The notes beneath the pieces are model-generated. The model made no database searches, was not told the origin of the DNA, and worked only from the letters and a program-made list of their open reading frames with translations. From contig JAHIUF010000019.1 in assembly GCA_018817005.1 (NCBI GenBank), positions 1 to 51,822 of the forward strand: a stretch of 51,822 nt of DNA, read 5' to 3'. The stretch's first letter is position 1. Each line of letters begins with the position of its first letter. The DNA is from Nanobdellota archaeon. Its GTDB lineage: Archaea > Nanobdellota > Nanobdellia > Woesearchaeales > GCA-2686295. Below are positions 17,543-26,269 of the stretch, piece by piece. The position numbers and the translations under genes are program-made.

Positions 17543-18147
17543 TGAACGAATTAAAAAATTTATATTCTAAAAACGAGTCAGATATTAAAAAAAGGCTTGA
17601 GGAGTTTGCAAAATTTCATAGTGCTTCAAAAGAAGACTTATTCATAGAACTTTGTTACTGTTTATGCACACCCATGAGCAATGCAAGAAAAGTTTTTGAA
17701 GTCATTAATTTCAAAAACAAGCAATTGCTAATTCACGGAACAATTGATGAATTAAAGAGGCTTTTAAGAGGACACGCTCGTTTTCACAATAACAAAGCAG
17801 CCTACATTTTTGAAGCTAGAAAAAAAACAGATTTATTGAAACAGCTTCCAAAAAATGTTTGCATTGCGAGACATTTTTTGGTTAATAATTTTAAGGGTTT
17901 AAGTTTTAAGGAAGCAAGTCATTTCTTAAGAAATATTGGTTATCGAAACATAGCCATTATTGATGGACACATAATTGATTCTTTGTATGAGTTTGGAATA
18001 ACTAAACATAAGAACCGACCTTCAAACGAGAAAGAATACTTGTGGTTTGAAGATCAAATGAGAGTTTTTGCAAGAACGACTGGTATTGATGTTGATGAGC
18101 TTGATTTATTATTGTGGTTTCGAAAAACAAGGATTATTTTGAAGTAA
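17542..18147 (+). CDS. 8-oxoguanine DNA glycosylase/AP lyase, Ogg2 family
   Basis: A 201-aa helix-hairpin-helix glycosylase of the archaeal Ogg2 (MJ0724-like) family that excises 8-oxoguanine. The length is typical. The catalytic Lys is K123 in SFKEASHFLRNIGY and the catalytic Asp is D141 in IIDGHI. The N-terminal CYCLCTPMSNARK also fits the family. The ATG overlaps the DUF4346 stop. It is one of three oxidation or base-damage repair functions in the window, with EndoQ and Rad50. Confidence 0.93.
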   Translation: MNELKNLYSKNESDIKKRLEEFAKFHSASKEDLFIELCYCLCTPMSNARKVFEVINFKNKQLLIHGTIDELKRLLRGHARFHNNKAAYIFEARKKTDLLKQLPKNVCIARHFLVNNFKGLSFKEASHFLRNIGYRNIAIIDGHIIDSLYEFGITKHKNRPSNEKEYLWFEDQMRVFARTTGIDVDELDLLLWFRKTRIILK

Positions 18148-18192
18148 AATTTTTATATTAATTGTTTTTTTTAATATTTCGGGGTGATATTT

Positions 18193-18903
18193 ATGAGTGA
18201 AGCATTGTACATGGAAGATTCTTATCTAAAAGAATTTGATGCAAAGGTTGTGAGTGTAAGTGATGGTAAATTTGTTGTTCTTGATAAAACTGCTTTTTAT
18301 CCTAATTCGGGCGGTCAACCTTTTGATGAAGGTGTTATGAAACAAGATGATGAAGAGTTCAAAGTTGTTTTTGTTGGAAAATTTTCTGGAGAAATTAGTC
18401 ATGAGGTTAATCGTCATGGCTTAAAGAAGGGCGACAAAGTTCATTGTGTTATTGATTGGGACAAGCGCTATAAATTAATGCGCGCGCACACTTCTGCACA
18501 TATTGTTAGCACACTGATTCATAATGAAATGGGTGCTTTGATAAGTGGAAATCAATTGGGCGTTGATAAGGTGAGGATAGATTTTTCTCTTGATGATTAT
18601 GATGCTGAAAAAATGGTTGAATACATAAAAAAGGCAAATGAGATTGCAAAGAAGGGAATGGATGTCAAAGCATACTATTTACCTCGTGATGAGGCTATGA
18701 AAATTCCTTCTGTTGTCAAACTTGCTAATGCGTTGCCGCCAGCAATTGATACTCTTCGAATTGTTGAGATTGGTGACTTTGACAAACAGGCTGACGGGGG
18801 AACGCATGTGAAGAACACTTCTGAGATTGGTGAGTTGGAATTTATGAAGGCGGAAAATAAAGGTAAGAATAACAGAAGGGTTTATTATAGCTTGAAAAAT
18901 TAA
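18193..18903 (+). CDS. alaX: Alanyl-tRNA editing protein AlaX
   Basis: About 236 aa; a free-standing homolog of the AlaRS editing domain that deacylates mischarged Ser- or Gly-tRNA-Ala. The N-terminal domain has TAFYPNSGGQPFDEG; the zinc site HxxxH is H99/H103 in RAHTSAHIVS, with H205 in DGGTHVKNTSEIG. The Cys seen in some AlaX forms (C-x-GTHV) is absent here, replaced by ADGGTHV, as in many archaeal members. GGGGTG 7 bases before ATG 18193 decides the start over GTG 18184. The length fits AlaX-M/L. Confidence 0.95.
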   Translation: MSEALYMEDSYLKEFDAKVVSVSDGKFVVLDKTAFYPNSGGQPFDEGVMKQDDEEFKVVFVGKFSGEISHEVNRHGLKKGDKVHCVIDWDKRYKLMRAHTSAHIVSTLIHNEMGALISGNQLGVDKVRIDFSLDDYDAEKMVEYIKKANEIAKKGMDVKAYYLPRDEAMKIPSVVKLANALPPAIDTLRIVEIGDFDKQADGGTHVKNTSEIGELEFMKAENKGKNNRRVYYSLKN

Positions 18904-18991
18904 TTTTCAAGTATTCTAGTATACTAAATATGTAACCTAGTATAGAAAACTATTTAAAGGGGTTGTTTCATTATACTCTTGTGAGTTCCCT

Positions 18992-19477
18992 ATGAATGAT
19001 ATTGCCAGTATACAAAAACTTAATAGTATGTCTCAAGAACTGCGAAACTTCGGTTTTGCAGATTCATCTGTGAGTTCTGTTCAACAAGCTGCAAACATCA
19101 TGCTTAGCGAAGAAGCCCAAAAAAGCAGTATTTTCGGAAGAGATTCCGAATTATTCGAAGAGCTTAATAACAAGTTTCATAGATTCAAAGATTTTTCAGA
19201 TAATCGCATTCTTAAATTATCTCAAGAAGTGGGCGAACTTAAGTCCCAAGTCAAAGAATTAATTGGTGTTATTTCAGTGATAAAGTCAAGACCGGCGAGT
19301 ACCCACCAACCAAGTCCAGAACCGCTTTTGAGAGAACAACCCCGAGAAAAAGAGGAATCTGTAAACAAAACACAAGTTGTGTCAGTGGAGAAGGAAAAGC
19401 CCTATTATGAAAAACAAGGGCACTACTCTCCCGACAATGTCAAAATAGAAGATTTTTTCTATTTTGGAAATAAATAA
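18992..19477 (+). CDS. Hypothetical coiled-coil protein with conserved-looking tail
   Basis: A 161-aa protein: a Ser/Gln-rich helical N-terminus, a coiled coil around residues 45-90 (FEELNNKFHRFKDFSDNRI, LKLSQEVGELKSQVKELIGV), a disordered Pro/Glu/Ser linker, and a distinctive aromatic end NVKIEDFFYFGNK that may be a docking motif. A TATTTAAAGG box lies about 35 bases upstream. I cannot assign a function. Confidence 0.65.
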   Translation: MNDIASIQKLNSMSQELRNFGFADSSVSSVQQAANIMLSEEAQKSSIFGRDSELFEELNNKFHRFKDFSDNRILKLSQEVGELKSQVKELIGVISVIKSRPASTHQPSPEPLLREQPREKEESVNKTQVVSVEKEKPYYEKQGHYSPDNVKIEDFFYFGNK

Positions 19478-19481
19478 GTTT

Positions 19482-19961
19482 TTATTTTTTAAACGTAAAA
19501 TCGTATCCTATTTCTAAGAATTCTTTATAACTGTTTTTAAATTTATTCCAAGTTTCTTTTTTTGTTCTTGTGGGACAAAATAATTCTTCAGACATGTTGA
19601 CAGAATATTTTTCTGTAACAACCATTTTTTTTTTAGGATTATTAATGTTCTGAAAATAATGTACTTCTTCCGGTTCACCATTTAGGTTGTTATCGACAAA
19701 AAAAACAACTGAATGTCCTATTTCTATTCCCACGCATTTTTCACTTTTTGTGTATAGTTCGCTCATTGGTGAAAAAAAGGATAGGTTTGATGAAATTAAT
19801 TTATTAATTGAATTTTCATCGGTCAATGTTGAAATTATTTCAACACCTGTTGGTTCTTTTGTTTGGACGTGGTTGTATAGTTCTTGAGCCATTCTTTTAT
19901 AGTCTGTTCCGTTATTTAGAAAAATCGACAACCCTAAAATCATGAGTAATTTGTTTCCCAT
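19482..19961 (-). CDS. Hypothetical 159-aa protein, possible signal peptide
   Basis: The N-terminus GNKLLMILGLSIFLNN is a short hydrophobic segment that may be a signal or anchor. The body contains KCVGIEIGHSVVFFVDNNLN and EEVHYFQNINNPKKK, suggesting a beta-rich domain. It is convergent with the coiled-coil gene, ending 4 bases from it. A TTTATAAA box is located 26-33 bases before the ATG. The shared palindrome is not present here. Confidence 0.6.
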   Translation of the reverse strand: MGNKLLMILGLSIFLNNGTDYKRMAQELYNHVQTKEPTGVEIISTLTDENSINKLISSNLSFFSPMSELYTKSEKCVGIEIGHSVVFFVDNNLNGEPEEVHYFQNINNPKKKMVVTEKYSVNMSEELFCPTRTKKETWNKFKNSYKEFLEIGYDFTFKK

Positions 19962-20113
19962 ATTTTTTTCAGAACAAAAGATTATTTATAAATGTTGTCA
20001 TTTTGTAGTTGTGAAAAAGTTGTATCTACTTTAAAATAGAAAAATTTATATATTAATTATCCTCTATTTTTAAAATAAGATTTGTAAATATAAATAGTTA
20101 AGAGGGTGGTAAA

Positions 20114-21325
20114 ATGTTTAAAAAACAATATTTAGTTCTAGGATTGATTCTATTATTACTTTTATCGGCCTGTAGTAAAACAATGAACTCAGGAGAAGAA
20201 GGAGCAATATCAGGAGAAGTTGTGGAAGAAAAGATTGTAGAAGTTGTACTTCCAAAAGATGGACAAACAGAAGATGAAGTGATTGAGATAACTGGAGACG
20301 AAACAAAAGAGAAAACAAACGAAGAACTCAAATCAATGTATACAATTGAAGGCGAAGAAGGAGACCTTATGAGTCTACAACCAGAAGCATATGATCCTGA
20401 TGGTGATGATATAATATATACATTTTCAGAACCATTTGATGAAAAAGGTCTTTGGCAAACAATCGAAGGTGATGCAGGAAAATATTCAATAACAGTGACT
20501 GCAACAGATGGTGAACTCTCAACATCAGAAAACATTTTGATTGTTATAAATCCTACAAATAAAGCACCAATCATTGAATGTCTTGAAAAAATAGTTGTAA
20601 AAGAAGGCGAGAATGTTGTAATTGATTGTAACATCTATGATGTTGAAGAAGATGAATTCGAAGTTGAATATTTAGGCTGGATGAATTCAACAGAAAAAGA
20701 AACAACCTATGAAGATGCAGGAACTTACAATGTTGTTGTAAGAGCATACGATGCTGAAAAATCTAGATCAGCAATGATTGAAATCGTTGTTGAAAATGTG
20801 AACAGAGCACCAGTGATAAGTGGTTTAGAAGACGAATTAAAAGTTATGGAAACAGAGCTTTTAGAATTAGACTTTGATGTTTCAGACCCAGATGGTAATG
20901 AAGTAGAAATAGAATATTCAGAACCATTCAATGAAAAAGGTGTTTGGCAAACAAAAATGGATGACGTAGGTGTGTACGATGTATATGTATTAGCAAAAGA
21001 TGGACAATCAACAACGAAAAAAGAATTCCAAATAGTCGTAACCCAAATGAATACAGCTCCAAAACTAGTTTTCATGCCTCTAATTGAAGTTGATGAAGGA
21101 GAAATAATTAATCTTCCGATTGATGCAAGTGATAGAGAAGGAGACGCATTGGAAATAACAATAAATGGTTGGTTTAAAACACAAACACATACAACAACTT
21201 ACAATGATGCTGGAAATTACAGTGTTGAAGTTGTGGTTAGTGATGGAGAACTAAAAACAAGTCAAAAAGTTTTCATCATTGTAAACGATGTCAATAGAGC
21301 TCCAGTGTTTAAAATAGTTGGATAA
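20114..21325 (+). CDS. Surface lipoprotein with tandem Ig/cadherin-like repeats
   Basis: A 403-aa protein with a lipoprotein signal ending LLSAC (Cys20), an acidic linker, then about four beta-sandwich repeats of roughly 85 residues. Repeat landmarks are DPDGDDIIYTFSEPF, FNEKGVWQT, DAGKYSITVTATDGE, APVISGL, DVGVYDVYVLAKDG and DAGNYSVEVVVSDGE, that is, D-x-D-G turns and (D/G)-x-Y-x-V strands as in PKD/cadherin-like domains. It is probably anchored outside the cell for adhesion or envelope structure. The cupredoxin lipoprotein follows 12 bases later, suggesting an operon. GGTGG precedes the ATG. Confidence 0.85.
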   Translation: MFKKQYLVLGLILLLLLSACSKTMNSGEEGAISGEVVEEKIVEVVLPKDGQTEDEVIEITGDETKEKTNEELKSMYTIEGEEGDLMSLQPEAYDPDGDDIIYTFSEPFDEKGLWQTIEGDAGKYSITVTATDGELSTSENILIVINPTNKAPIIECLEKIVVKEGENVVIDCNIYDVEEDEFEVEYLGWMNSTEKETTYEDAGTYNVVVRAYDAEKSRSAMIEIVVENVNRAPVISGLEDELKVMETELLELDFDVSDPDGNEVEIEYSEPFNEKGVWQTKMDDVGVYDVYVLAKDGQSTTKKEFQIVVTQMNTAPKLVFMPLIEVDEGEIINLPIDASDREGDALEITINGWFKTQTHTTTYNDAGNYSVEVVVSDGELKTSQKVFIIVNDVNRAPVFKIVG

Positions 21326-21337
21326 AAGGTGATTTTA

Positions 21338-21697
21338 ATGAGAAAAACAATAATTGCAATAACATTTGTATTATTACTATTCCTATTTGTAGGATGTAAT
21401 AATAGCATAGAGCTTCCAGTAGATGAAGATGTTGTAAAAGAAGTAACTGTAAAAGAATTCGAAGTAAGAATTATGGATGGACGATTTGATCCTAATACAA
21501 TAACTGTGAATCAGGGAGATGTTGTTAGACTAAACTTTATGAACACAGATATACACCATATTTCAATACCTGAATGTGGTGTTGATGAAACAGTTGATTT
21601 TGGTGTTGTAGAGTTTGTTGCAGAAAAAGTAGGTAAACATCTTTTCTATTGTTTAGATTGTGATGGAGATGTTTACGGCGTTGTAAACATCCAATAA
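21338..21697 (+). CDS. Cupredoxin-like lipoprotein
   Basis: 119 aa with a lipobox at Cys20 (LLFLFVGC) and a single cupredoxin domain: FDPNTITVNQGDVVRLNFMN, then DIHHISIPECG (H73, H74, C80) and HLFYCLDCDGD (C105, C108). The strand order matches the cytochrome oxidase subunit II/nitrosocyanin type, but the ligand set with CxxC is unusual and could be a CuA-like or Cys-rich copper site. It is likely a membrane-tethered copper or electron-transfer protein. AAGGTGA sets ATG 21338 as start. Confidence 0.8.
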   Translation: MRKTIIAITFVLLLFLFVGCNNSIELPVDEDVVKEVTVKEFEVRIMDGRFDPNTITVNQGDVVRLNFMNTDIHHISIPECGVDETVDFGVVEFVAEKVGKHLFYCLDCDGDVYGVVNIQ

Positions 21698-21727
21698 TTT
21701 TTTTTATCTTTTTTTATCTTTTTTTAA
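21698..21727 (+). terminator. Poly-T terminator after the lipoprotein operon
   Basis: Three T runs of 7-8 bases, separated by ATC, directly follow the cupredoxin stop. Archaeal RNA polymerase terminates on such T tracts without a hairpin. On the other strand these bases lie just after the end of the convergent 98-aa gene. Confidence 0.5.
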
Positions 21728-21734
21728 AATAGCC

Positions 21735-22028
21735 TTATTCTTCTTTTAAAAATTCATCATATTCTTTTTTGTAGAAACCAGCATTTTCTTTGTTGAAAGT
21801 CGCATAGTAATCAGTTAGTTTGTTGAATTGTTTTTTTCCAACGCTCAAATGAGCATAATCCAGCAAGATATCGAGAATTTTTTCTATATAATTGATATTT
21901 TTTTCTTCGGCATTAATGATTATTTCTATCTCAGAATCAATTGTTTTGAGATTTCGCTTCATTTCAGTTCTTAAGCTTTCTGAAACTTTTTTTATTTTAT
22001 CCGCGAATTCACTAAATATCATGTCCAT
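21735..22028 (-). CDS. Hypothetical helical protein
   Basis: About 98 aa from ATG 22028, chosen because TTTATAAA lies about 20-27 bases upstream; an ATG at 22082 would put the TATA box inside the gene. It is all-helical and amphipathic (SEFADKIKKVSESLRTEMKR) with an acidic end. I recognise no family. Confidence 0.55.
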   Translation of the reverse strand: MDMIFSEFADKIKKVSESLRTEMKRNLKTIDSEIEIIINAEEKNINYIEKILDILLDYAHLSVGKKQFNKLTDYYATFNKENAGFYKKEYDEFLKEE

Positions 22029-22101
22029 TTTAGATGGAAAAGTAATAATGTTTATAAATTTAATTCTATTTTTAAAACTCACAACGGTAATAACCTCTCG
22101 G

Positions 22102-22456
22102 ATGGAAAAAAATTACTGAAAGAATCAGTAAAAGAATAGAATCTGCAGAAGAAGTTGCAAGAAATGGCGGTGATAAGTTCCAGCAGCTTGAAGCAAGACT
22201 TCTTGATACAGAAACAGGAAAACTCGGTGAAAACATAGTTATTTATGCAATAAGTACAATAACTGGTGTGAAAGATGCAAAAAGTTTTTTTCAAGGTTAC
22301 ATAGATAACATAAAGAAAAATCCTGAGCGTTATTCGGAAGTTGCAAGAACTAATCCAGAAAGTTATGCTAAGAATGATGTACACTATGCGCTTGGATATT
22401 TCACAACAGCCAGATATTACAAGCTTTGGAATAACGTATTAAGCAAAAAATCTTAA
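22102..22456 (+). pseudogene. Short gene apparently frameshifted in an A-run near its start
   Basis: From 22103 an open frame without any usual start codon encodes KKITERISKRIESAEEVARN, then GGDKFQQLEARLLDTETGKL, GENIVIYAIS, and a C-terminus with GYFTTARYYKLWNNVLSKKS. An ATG at 22102 is one frame off, and removal of one A from the seven-A run at 22106-22112 would join them to give a protein of about 117 aa. The shorter frame from GTG 22268 covers only the last part. Either a real frameshift, a sequencing error in the homopolymer, or a rare start codon could explain it. Confidence 0.5.
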
Positions 22457-22474
22457 TTTGTTCTTTGTTTTTTT

Positions 22475-23743
22475 CTAAAAGAAATCATTTAAACCTTTTT
22501 GTGCGACTGGAATTTTTGGTTGTTCTAATTCATCTTCACTTATTTCTTCATCAAGAACAATTTCGCCATAAACTCCATCATAACCAGGTTTTATTTTGAG
22601 TCCGCCAATCCTGTTCTTCATGATTGCATCTGCAATTTTTTCATGCGTGTGTTTTATGAGTTCTTCTCTTGGAGCGCTGAGCAGTATTTTGTATTCGGAC
22701 TTGAATTCTTTCAAGAGTTTGTTGTATTCCTGCCAGACACTTTTTGTGGCAACACTTTTACCAATTAGCTTTGCGATAACTTCTGAAAGTGGAATTAATG
22801 TATGAAAATCTCGCGCGTTTTTTGGTCTAAATCCTAGTTTTCTATCAGCTAATTCTTCAACCCGGTGAGCAACACCTAGTGTTAATGGCTTTTTACACAC
22901 AGGACAGATGTTATTGTTTTTTATTGCTTCTGACGGATTCATTATAACACCGCAGTTTCTATGACCATCAACATGGTATTTTCCATATGCTGGATTAACT
23001 TCTACAGTTCCGGATAATCCTTCAAATGTTCTTAATGCTCGAAGAATTTCTTTATAATTTAGTTTTTTCAAATCAAGTATTGTTGCTTCTCTTCCGAGTC
23101 TCCAAGGCCAAAAACTGTGTGAGTCTGAAAATGAAACCAGTCCATAATTATCTAATTGACTTAGTCTCCAGTTCATGGGCGGGTCACTTGAAAGTCCTGT
23201 TTCTAAAACATGAATGTTTTTTGCTTGATCTTTGAAGCATTCATGGATTGAGTCAAAGCCGGAATTTGATCCAAACATGCTAAACCAGGGAGTCCAGATG
23301 TGTGCTGGAATCACTTCAATTTCAGGAGATATATTTCTAAGTTCATAAACTAAATCGTGTGCTGGAATCTTAAATATTGGTCTGCCATCATAATCTACTC
23401 GTCCGTGTCTTTTTAAGTATTCAGTGATTTGTTCTACTACTGCAAAATTCGGCGCGAGAATTACTACGTGTACTCTTCTTCCTTTTCCTGCTTGAGTATA
23501 GATTAGTGAAATCTCTGTTTGTAATATGAATGGAAAACCAGTTGTTGTTTTTAACACTCCGCTATCATCTTCTACGAGGTGGTTTTTTATTTCTTTTATC
23601 CATTCTGGGTGTGTAAAATCACTTGTTCCAAGAACTTCAACGCCTTTTATTTTGGCCCATTTCTCCATATTTTTAAGAGTTAGGTTGGTTGAGCATCCTC
23701 GACTGAATTTTGAGTGAACATGCAAGTCAGCGATGTATTTCAT
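22475..23743 (-). CDS. Endonuclease Q
   Basis: A 422-aa PHP-domain nuclease matching archaeal EndoQ, which nicks DNA 5' of deaminated bases (uracil, hypoxanthine) and abasic sites. Length and architecture fit. PHP metal motifs are ADLHVHSKFSRG at the N-terminus, GTSDFTHPEW, E in LQTEISLIY, HVVILAPN, PAHIWTPWFS and SFSDSHSFWPWRLGRE. A zinc finger begins CPVCKKPLTLGV and leads into HRVEELADR, an EndoQ signature. It complements Ogg2 as a base-damage repair enzyme; no uracil glycosylase is seen in the window. Confidence 0.93.
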   Translation of the reverse strand: MKYIADLHVHSKFSRGCSTNLTLKNMEKWAKIKGVEVLGTSDFTHPEWIKEIKNHLVEDDSGVLKTTTGFPFILQTEISLIYTQAGKGRRVHVVILAPNFAVVEQITEYLKRHGRVDYDGRPIFKIPAHDLVYELRNISPEIEVIPAHIWTPWFSMFGSNSGFDSIHECFKDQAKNIHVLETGLSSDPPMNWRLSQLDNYGLVSFSDSHSFWPWRLGREATILDLKKLNYKEILRALRTFEGLSGTVEVNPAYGKYHVDGHRNCGVIMNPSEAIKNNNICPVCKKPLTLGVAHRVEELADRKLGFRPKNARDFHTLIPLSEVIAKLIGKSVATKSVWQEYNKLLKEFKSEYKILLSAPREELIKHTHEKIADAIMKNRIGGLKIKPGYDGVYGEIVLDEEISEDELEQPKIPVAQKGLNDFF

Positions 23744-23781
23744 AGAATTAGTTAAGGTTTGAGAGTTTAAAAATATTTAGC

Positions 23782-25443
23782 TTAGTTTAAGATGTTATTT
23801 AAAACAGCGATGCTCAATGCATATGTTGGTATAAATCCTTTATCCATGTGATTTCCCCCTAAATGTTGATCTGGCTTTTGTGGATTGTCGCTTGCCCAGT
23901 ATCCAATATTTAATTTCACATCTTTTTTTAACAGTTCTTTATGTTTGGCATTTTTTATCTCTTCAAGATTTGGTATTCCTTCCATCTCAAGGCCTAATAT
24001 GTGGTATTCATATTTGTAGTATTCTAAAACTTCTTTGTTTTGAATTGCAGTTCCGGGGACTGTTAGCATTGGTCCTTTTGAATGTACTTTGTGACCGTTA
24101 ACAAGTTTCATTAAATCTTCAGGTTTTAGGTTGTTTTCTCTGTCTGAAAATCCATATACTCCTCCTTCAATTTGTGATTTGAAGTATGTTGGCAGCATGA
24201 TGTCATATTTATCTCCGCAGACAATTCCTGCTTTACCAATTATTGATATGCTGTCTATTTGTGTGTTGAAAAGTTGGCATAATTGTCTCATTATTTGTGA
24301 TCCTTGTCTTCCAAATGCGTAGTCAATGTTGATTATGTATCCGCTTTTTAGTTCTTTTATTTTTTCTTTTATTCGAGGGTCAATTTTGTTATAATCAATT
24401 TTTTCAAGGTTTATTATCTGCGCATCTATTCCTGTGCCGGCAGTATCTTCTACGTGTTGTATTCCAAGTTTTTTTTCGTAAGATATTTTTTCGTTGAGAA
24501 AATCTTTGTTTTTCTTTGCTATTTGTTGCGTGAGATAATATAATTCACTTGGATTATTTGAACTTATTTCTTTTAAAGTAGGATCTTTTTTTACTAATTG
24601 TCGTATTATTTGTTCGTTTTCTTTGGCAAATCCTGTTAAACAGTTTACAATGCTGTGTGTGTTGCTGGATATTATGTGAACTGATTTACTCGGGTCGATG
24701 TTTAATTCGTTTTCTATTCTTTTTCGCCATTGTTTGGCTTTGGTTTGAGCATCTGTTATTGAAAATTCTTCGTCAAATTCTATTTGGATATTATTATTGT
24801 GTTGTTCATGAATGTTTGTTAATAGTTTGAATAACTTATAATCTAATGTTTCGTCTAAATCTTTTATTTCTTTGTATGTTGTTCCGAGTTTATTTGCAAC
24901 CATCACCATAACTTGGTTTTTTTCTTTTGACTCTTGTTTGTTGGTGTTCATTTTTATTTGTGAAATTAATTCTTTTTCTTGTGCTAATCTGTTTTTTATC
25001 TTTGTTGCTTCTTTATTATACATTATAAGGGTTGTTACTATATCAAAAATATCTGTTTCGCTTTCTCGCGCTATGAATTCTATCGTGTTTGGTGTTACTT
25101 TATAGACTTGTCTTCTTCGATATTTGCACGCTAAGGTTTTGATGCCCTCTATATTGCTTAAATCTTCAGTACTGTTTTTTACATATACTTTATCTGTTTG
25201 TGGCATTTCTTCAAATGGCAGTCTTTGTAATGCATATTTTATTGCCGACATATCGACTTTGTTTTCTGCACTGTGTTCGTGAAGTGCTGGTTTCATTTTA
25301 TCATACCATTTGTATAGTTCAGAAAGATCCACTTTACCATGTAATCTTGCATATCTTACGTGTGTGCAGAAGTTTTGAATGTATTGTCTTAGTTGATGGA
25401 TTTTGTCTTCATCCAGCATTCTTTCTAGTGTTTTCTGTTTCAC
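23782..25443 (-). CDS. 553-aa protein with nucleoside-phosphorylase-like C-terminus
   Basis: The N-terminal 340 residues are helical and Lys/Glu/Asn-rich and I do not recognise them, though HIISSNTHSIVNCLTGFAKE (256-275) looks like a conserved element. Residues about 368-553 have the landmarks of the phosphorylase/nucleosidase superfamily: INIDYAFGRQGS, SIIGKAGIVCGDKYDIMLPT (400-419), MLTVPGTAIQNKEVLE, and LGLEMEG with the MEG ribose-binding motif at 487-489. It may act on a nucleoside or related ligand; catalysis is inferred. It has the shared palindromic promoter, and the TATA box lies 23 bases before the ATG. Confidence 0.75.
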   Translation of the reverse strand: MKQKTLERMLDEDKIHQLRQYIQNFCTHVRYARLHGKVDLSELYKWYDKMKPALHEHSAENKVDMSAIKYALQRLPFEEMPQTDKVYVKNSTEDLSNIEGIKTLACKYRRRQVYKVTPNTIEFIARESETDIFDIVTTLIMYNKEATKIKNRLAQEKELISQIKMNTNKQESKEKNQVMVMVANKLGTTYKEIKDLDETLDYKLFKLLTNIHEQHNNNIQIEFDEEFSITDAQTKAKQWRKRIENELNIDPSKSVHIISSNTHSIVNCLTGFAKENEQIIRQLVKKDPTLKEISSNNPSELYYLTQQIAKKNKDFLNEKISYEKKLGIQHVEDTAGTGIDAQIINLEKIDYNKIDPRIKEKIKELKSGYIINIDYAFGRQGSQIMRQLCQLFNTQIDSISIIGKAGIVCGDKYDIMLPTYFKSQIEGGVYGFSDRENNLKPEDLMKLVNGHKVHSKGPMLTVPGTAIQNKEVLEYYKYEYHILGLEMEGIPNLEEIKNAKHKELLKKDVKLNIGYWASDNPQKPDQHLGGNHMDKGFIPTYALSIAVLNNILN

Positions 25444-25465
25444 ATCAATTGGTAGTTATTAAATG

Positions 25466-25502
25466 TATATAAATCTTTTCTTTTTCATCACTAAATAGTG
25501 GT
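25466..25502 (-). promoter_or_regulatory. Palindrome plus TATA box upstream of the 553-aa gene (regulon copy 3)
   Basis: On the minus strand ACCACTATTTAGTGAT (25487-25502) is followed by 13 bases and TTTATATA (25466-25473), 23 bases from the ATG. The palindrome differs by one base from the copy at 10479-10494. Confidence 0.7.
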
Positions 25503-25519
25503 TATGTTTTTTTTTCTTT

Positions 25520-26269
25520 TTATAATTCTATCTTAGAAAATAATTTGCTACCAATAAACAGAATAATCATAGCCAATACGCTACAAACCAAAAAGTCAAG
25601 CCCCAAACCGAAATGTGTGGTTCCAGTGAGTGCACCCCTAACTCCATCAACACCATAAGATAATGGATTTATTTTAGTAATTATACTTAGCACTGAAGGA
25701 AGATTTTCCAGAGGAAACAATGCCCCTGAAAGAAAGAAAATAGGCATAATCAAAAAATTCATTATTATTGGAAACCCATGCATATCAGTCATTCTTGAAG
25801 CAATAGCAATACCAAGAGAAGTAAAAAGAACTGCTATCAAAATCATAAATAATAAACCCAGAAAAAATCCTCCAATAGAATGAACTCTAAAACCAAATAG
25901 GAAGGTCAATAACAAAACAACAACCCCTTGAATAAGTGCAACTGTGGCGCCACCAAGAGTTTTTCCAATCATAATATTTATCCTTGAAACAGGCGCTACA
26001 AGAGTTTCTTTCAGAAAACCAAATTGTCTGTCCCAAATAACTTCAATACCATTAAACATTGATGTGAAAAGAATAGACATTGCAATAACGCCTGGAGCTA
26101 AGAACAGTAAGTAATTACCTTGACCTGCAGCAGAATAAACTGGTCCAAAACCAAGACCTAAAGCGAATAAGAAAAGTAAAGGTTGACCAAGAGAACCTGC
26201 CATTCTTGCTTTTGAGCGCCAAAAACGCTTAAGCTGACGTAGCCACATAACATATATTGCACCACTCAA
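25520..26269 (-). CDS. ABC-2 type transporter permease
   Basis: A 249-aa membrane protein with about six helices and the ABC-2 landmarks FWRSKARMAGSLGQPLLFLF near the N-terminus, RQFGFLKETLVAPVSR, and a late segment IMNFLIMPIFFLSGALFPLE then LPSVLSIITKINPLSYGVD, the DrrB/NodJ pattern. It partners the ATPase whose stop overlaps its start by 4 bases. The pair probably exports a hydrophobic compound or lipid-linked substrate. Confidence 0.9.
   Translation of the reverse strand: MSGAIYVMWLRQLKRFWRSKARMAGSLGQPLLFLFALGLGFGPVYSAAGQGNYLLFLAPGVIAMSILFTSMFNGIEVIWDRQFGFLKETLVAPVSRINIMIGKTLGGATVALIQGVVVLLLTFLFGFRVHSIGGFFLGLLFMILIAVLFTSLGIAIASRMTDMHGFPIIMNFLIMPIFFLSGALFPLENLPSVLSIITKINPLSYGVDGVRGALTGTTHFGLGLDFLVCSVLAMIILFIGSKLFSKIEL

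Noticed and set aside
19962-20040. A sixth copy of the palindrome upstream of the 159-aa gene
   Set aside because: A TTTATAAA box is present, but the 16 bases at the expected distance (CAACTTTTTCACAACT) lack the AGTRGT half-site and are not palindromic.
22079-22384. A minus-strand 101-aa frame
   Set aside because: It is antisense to the frameshifted plus-strand gene, whose codon pattern is far more protein-like.
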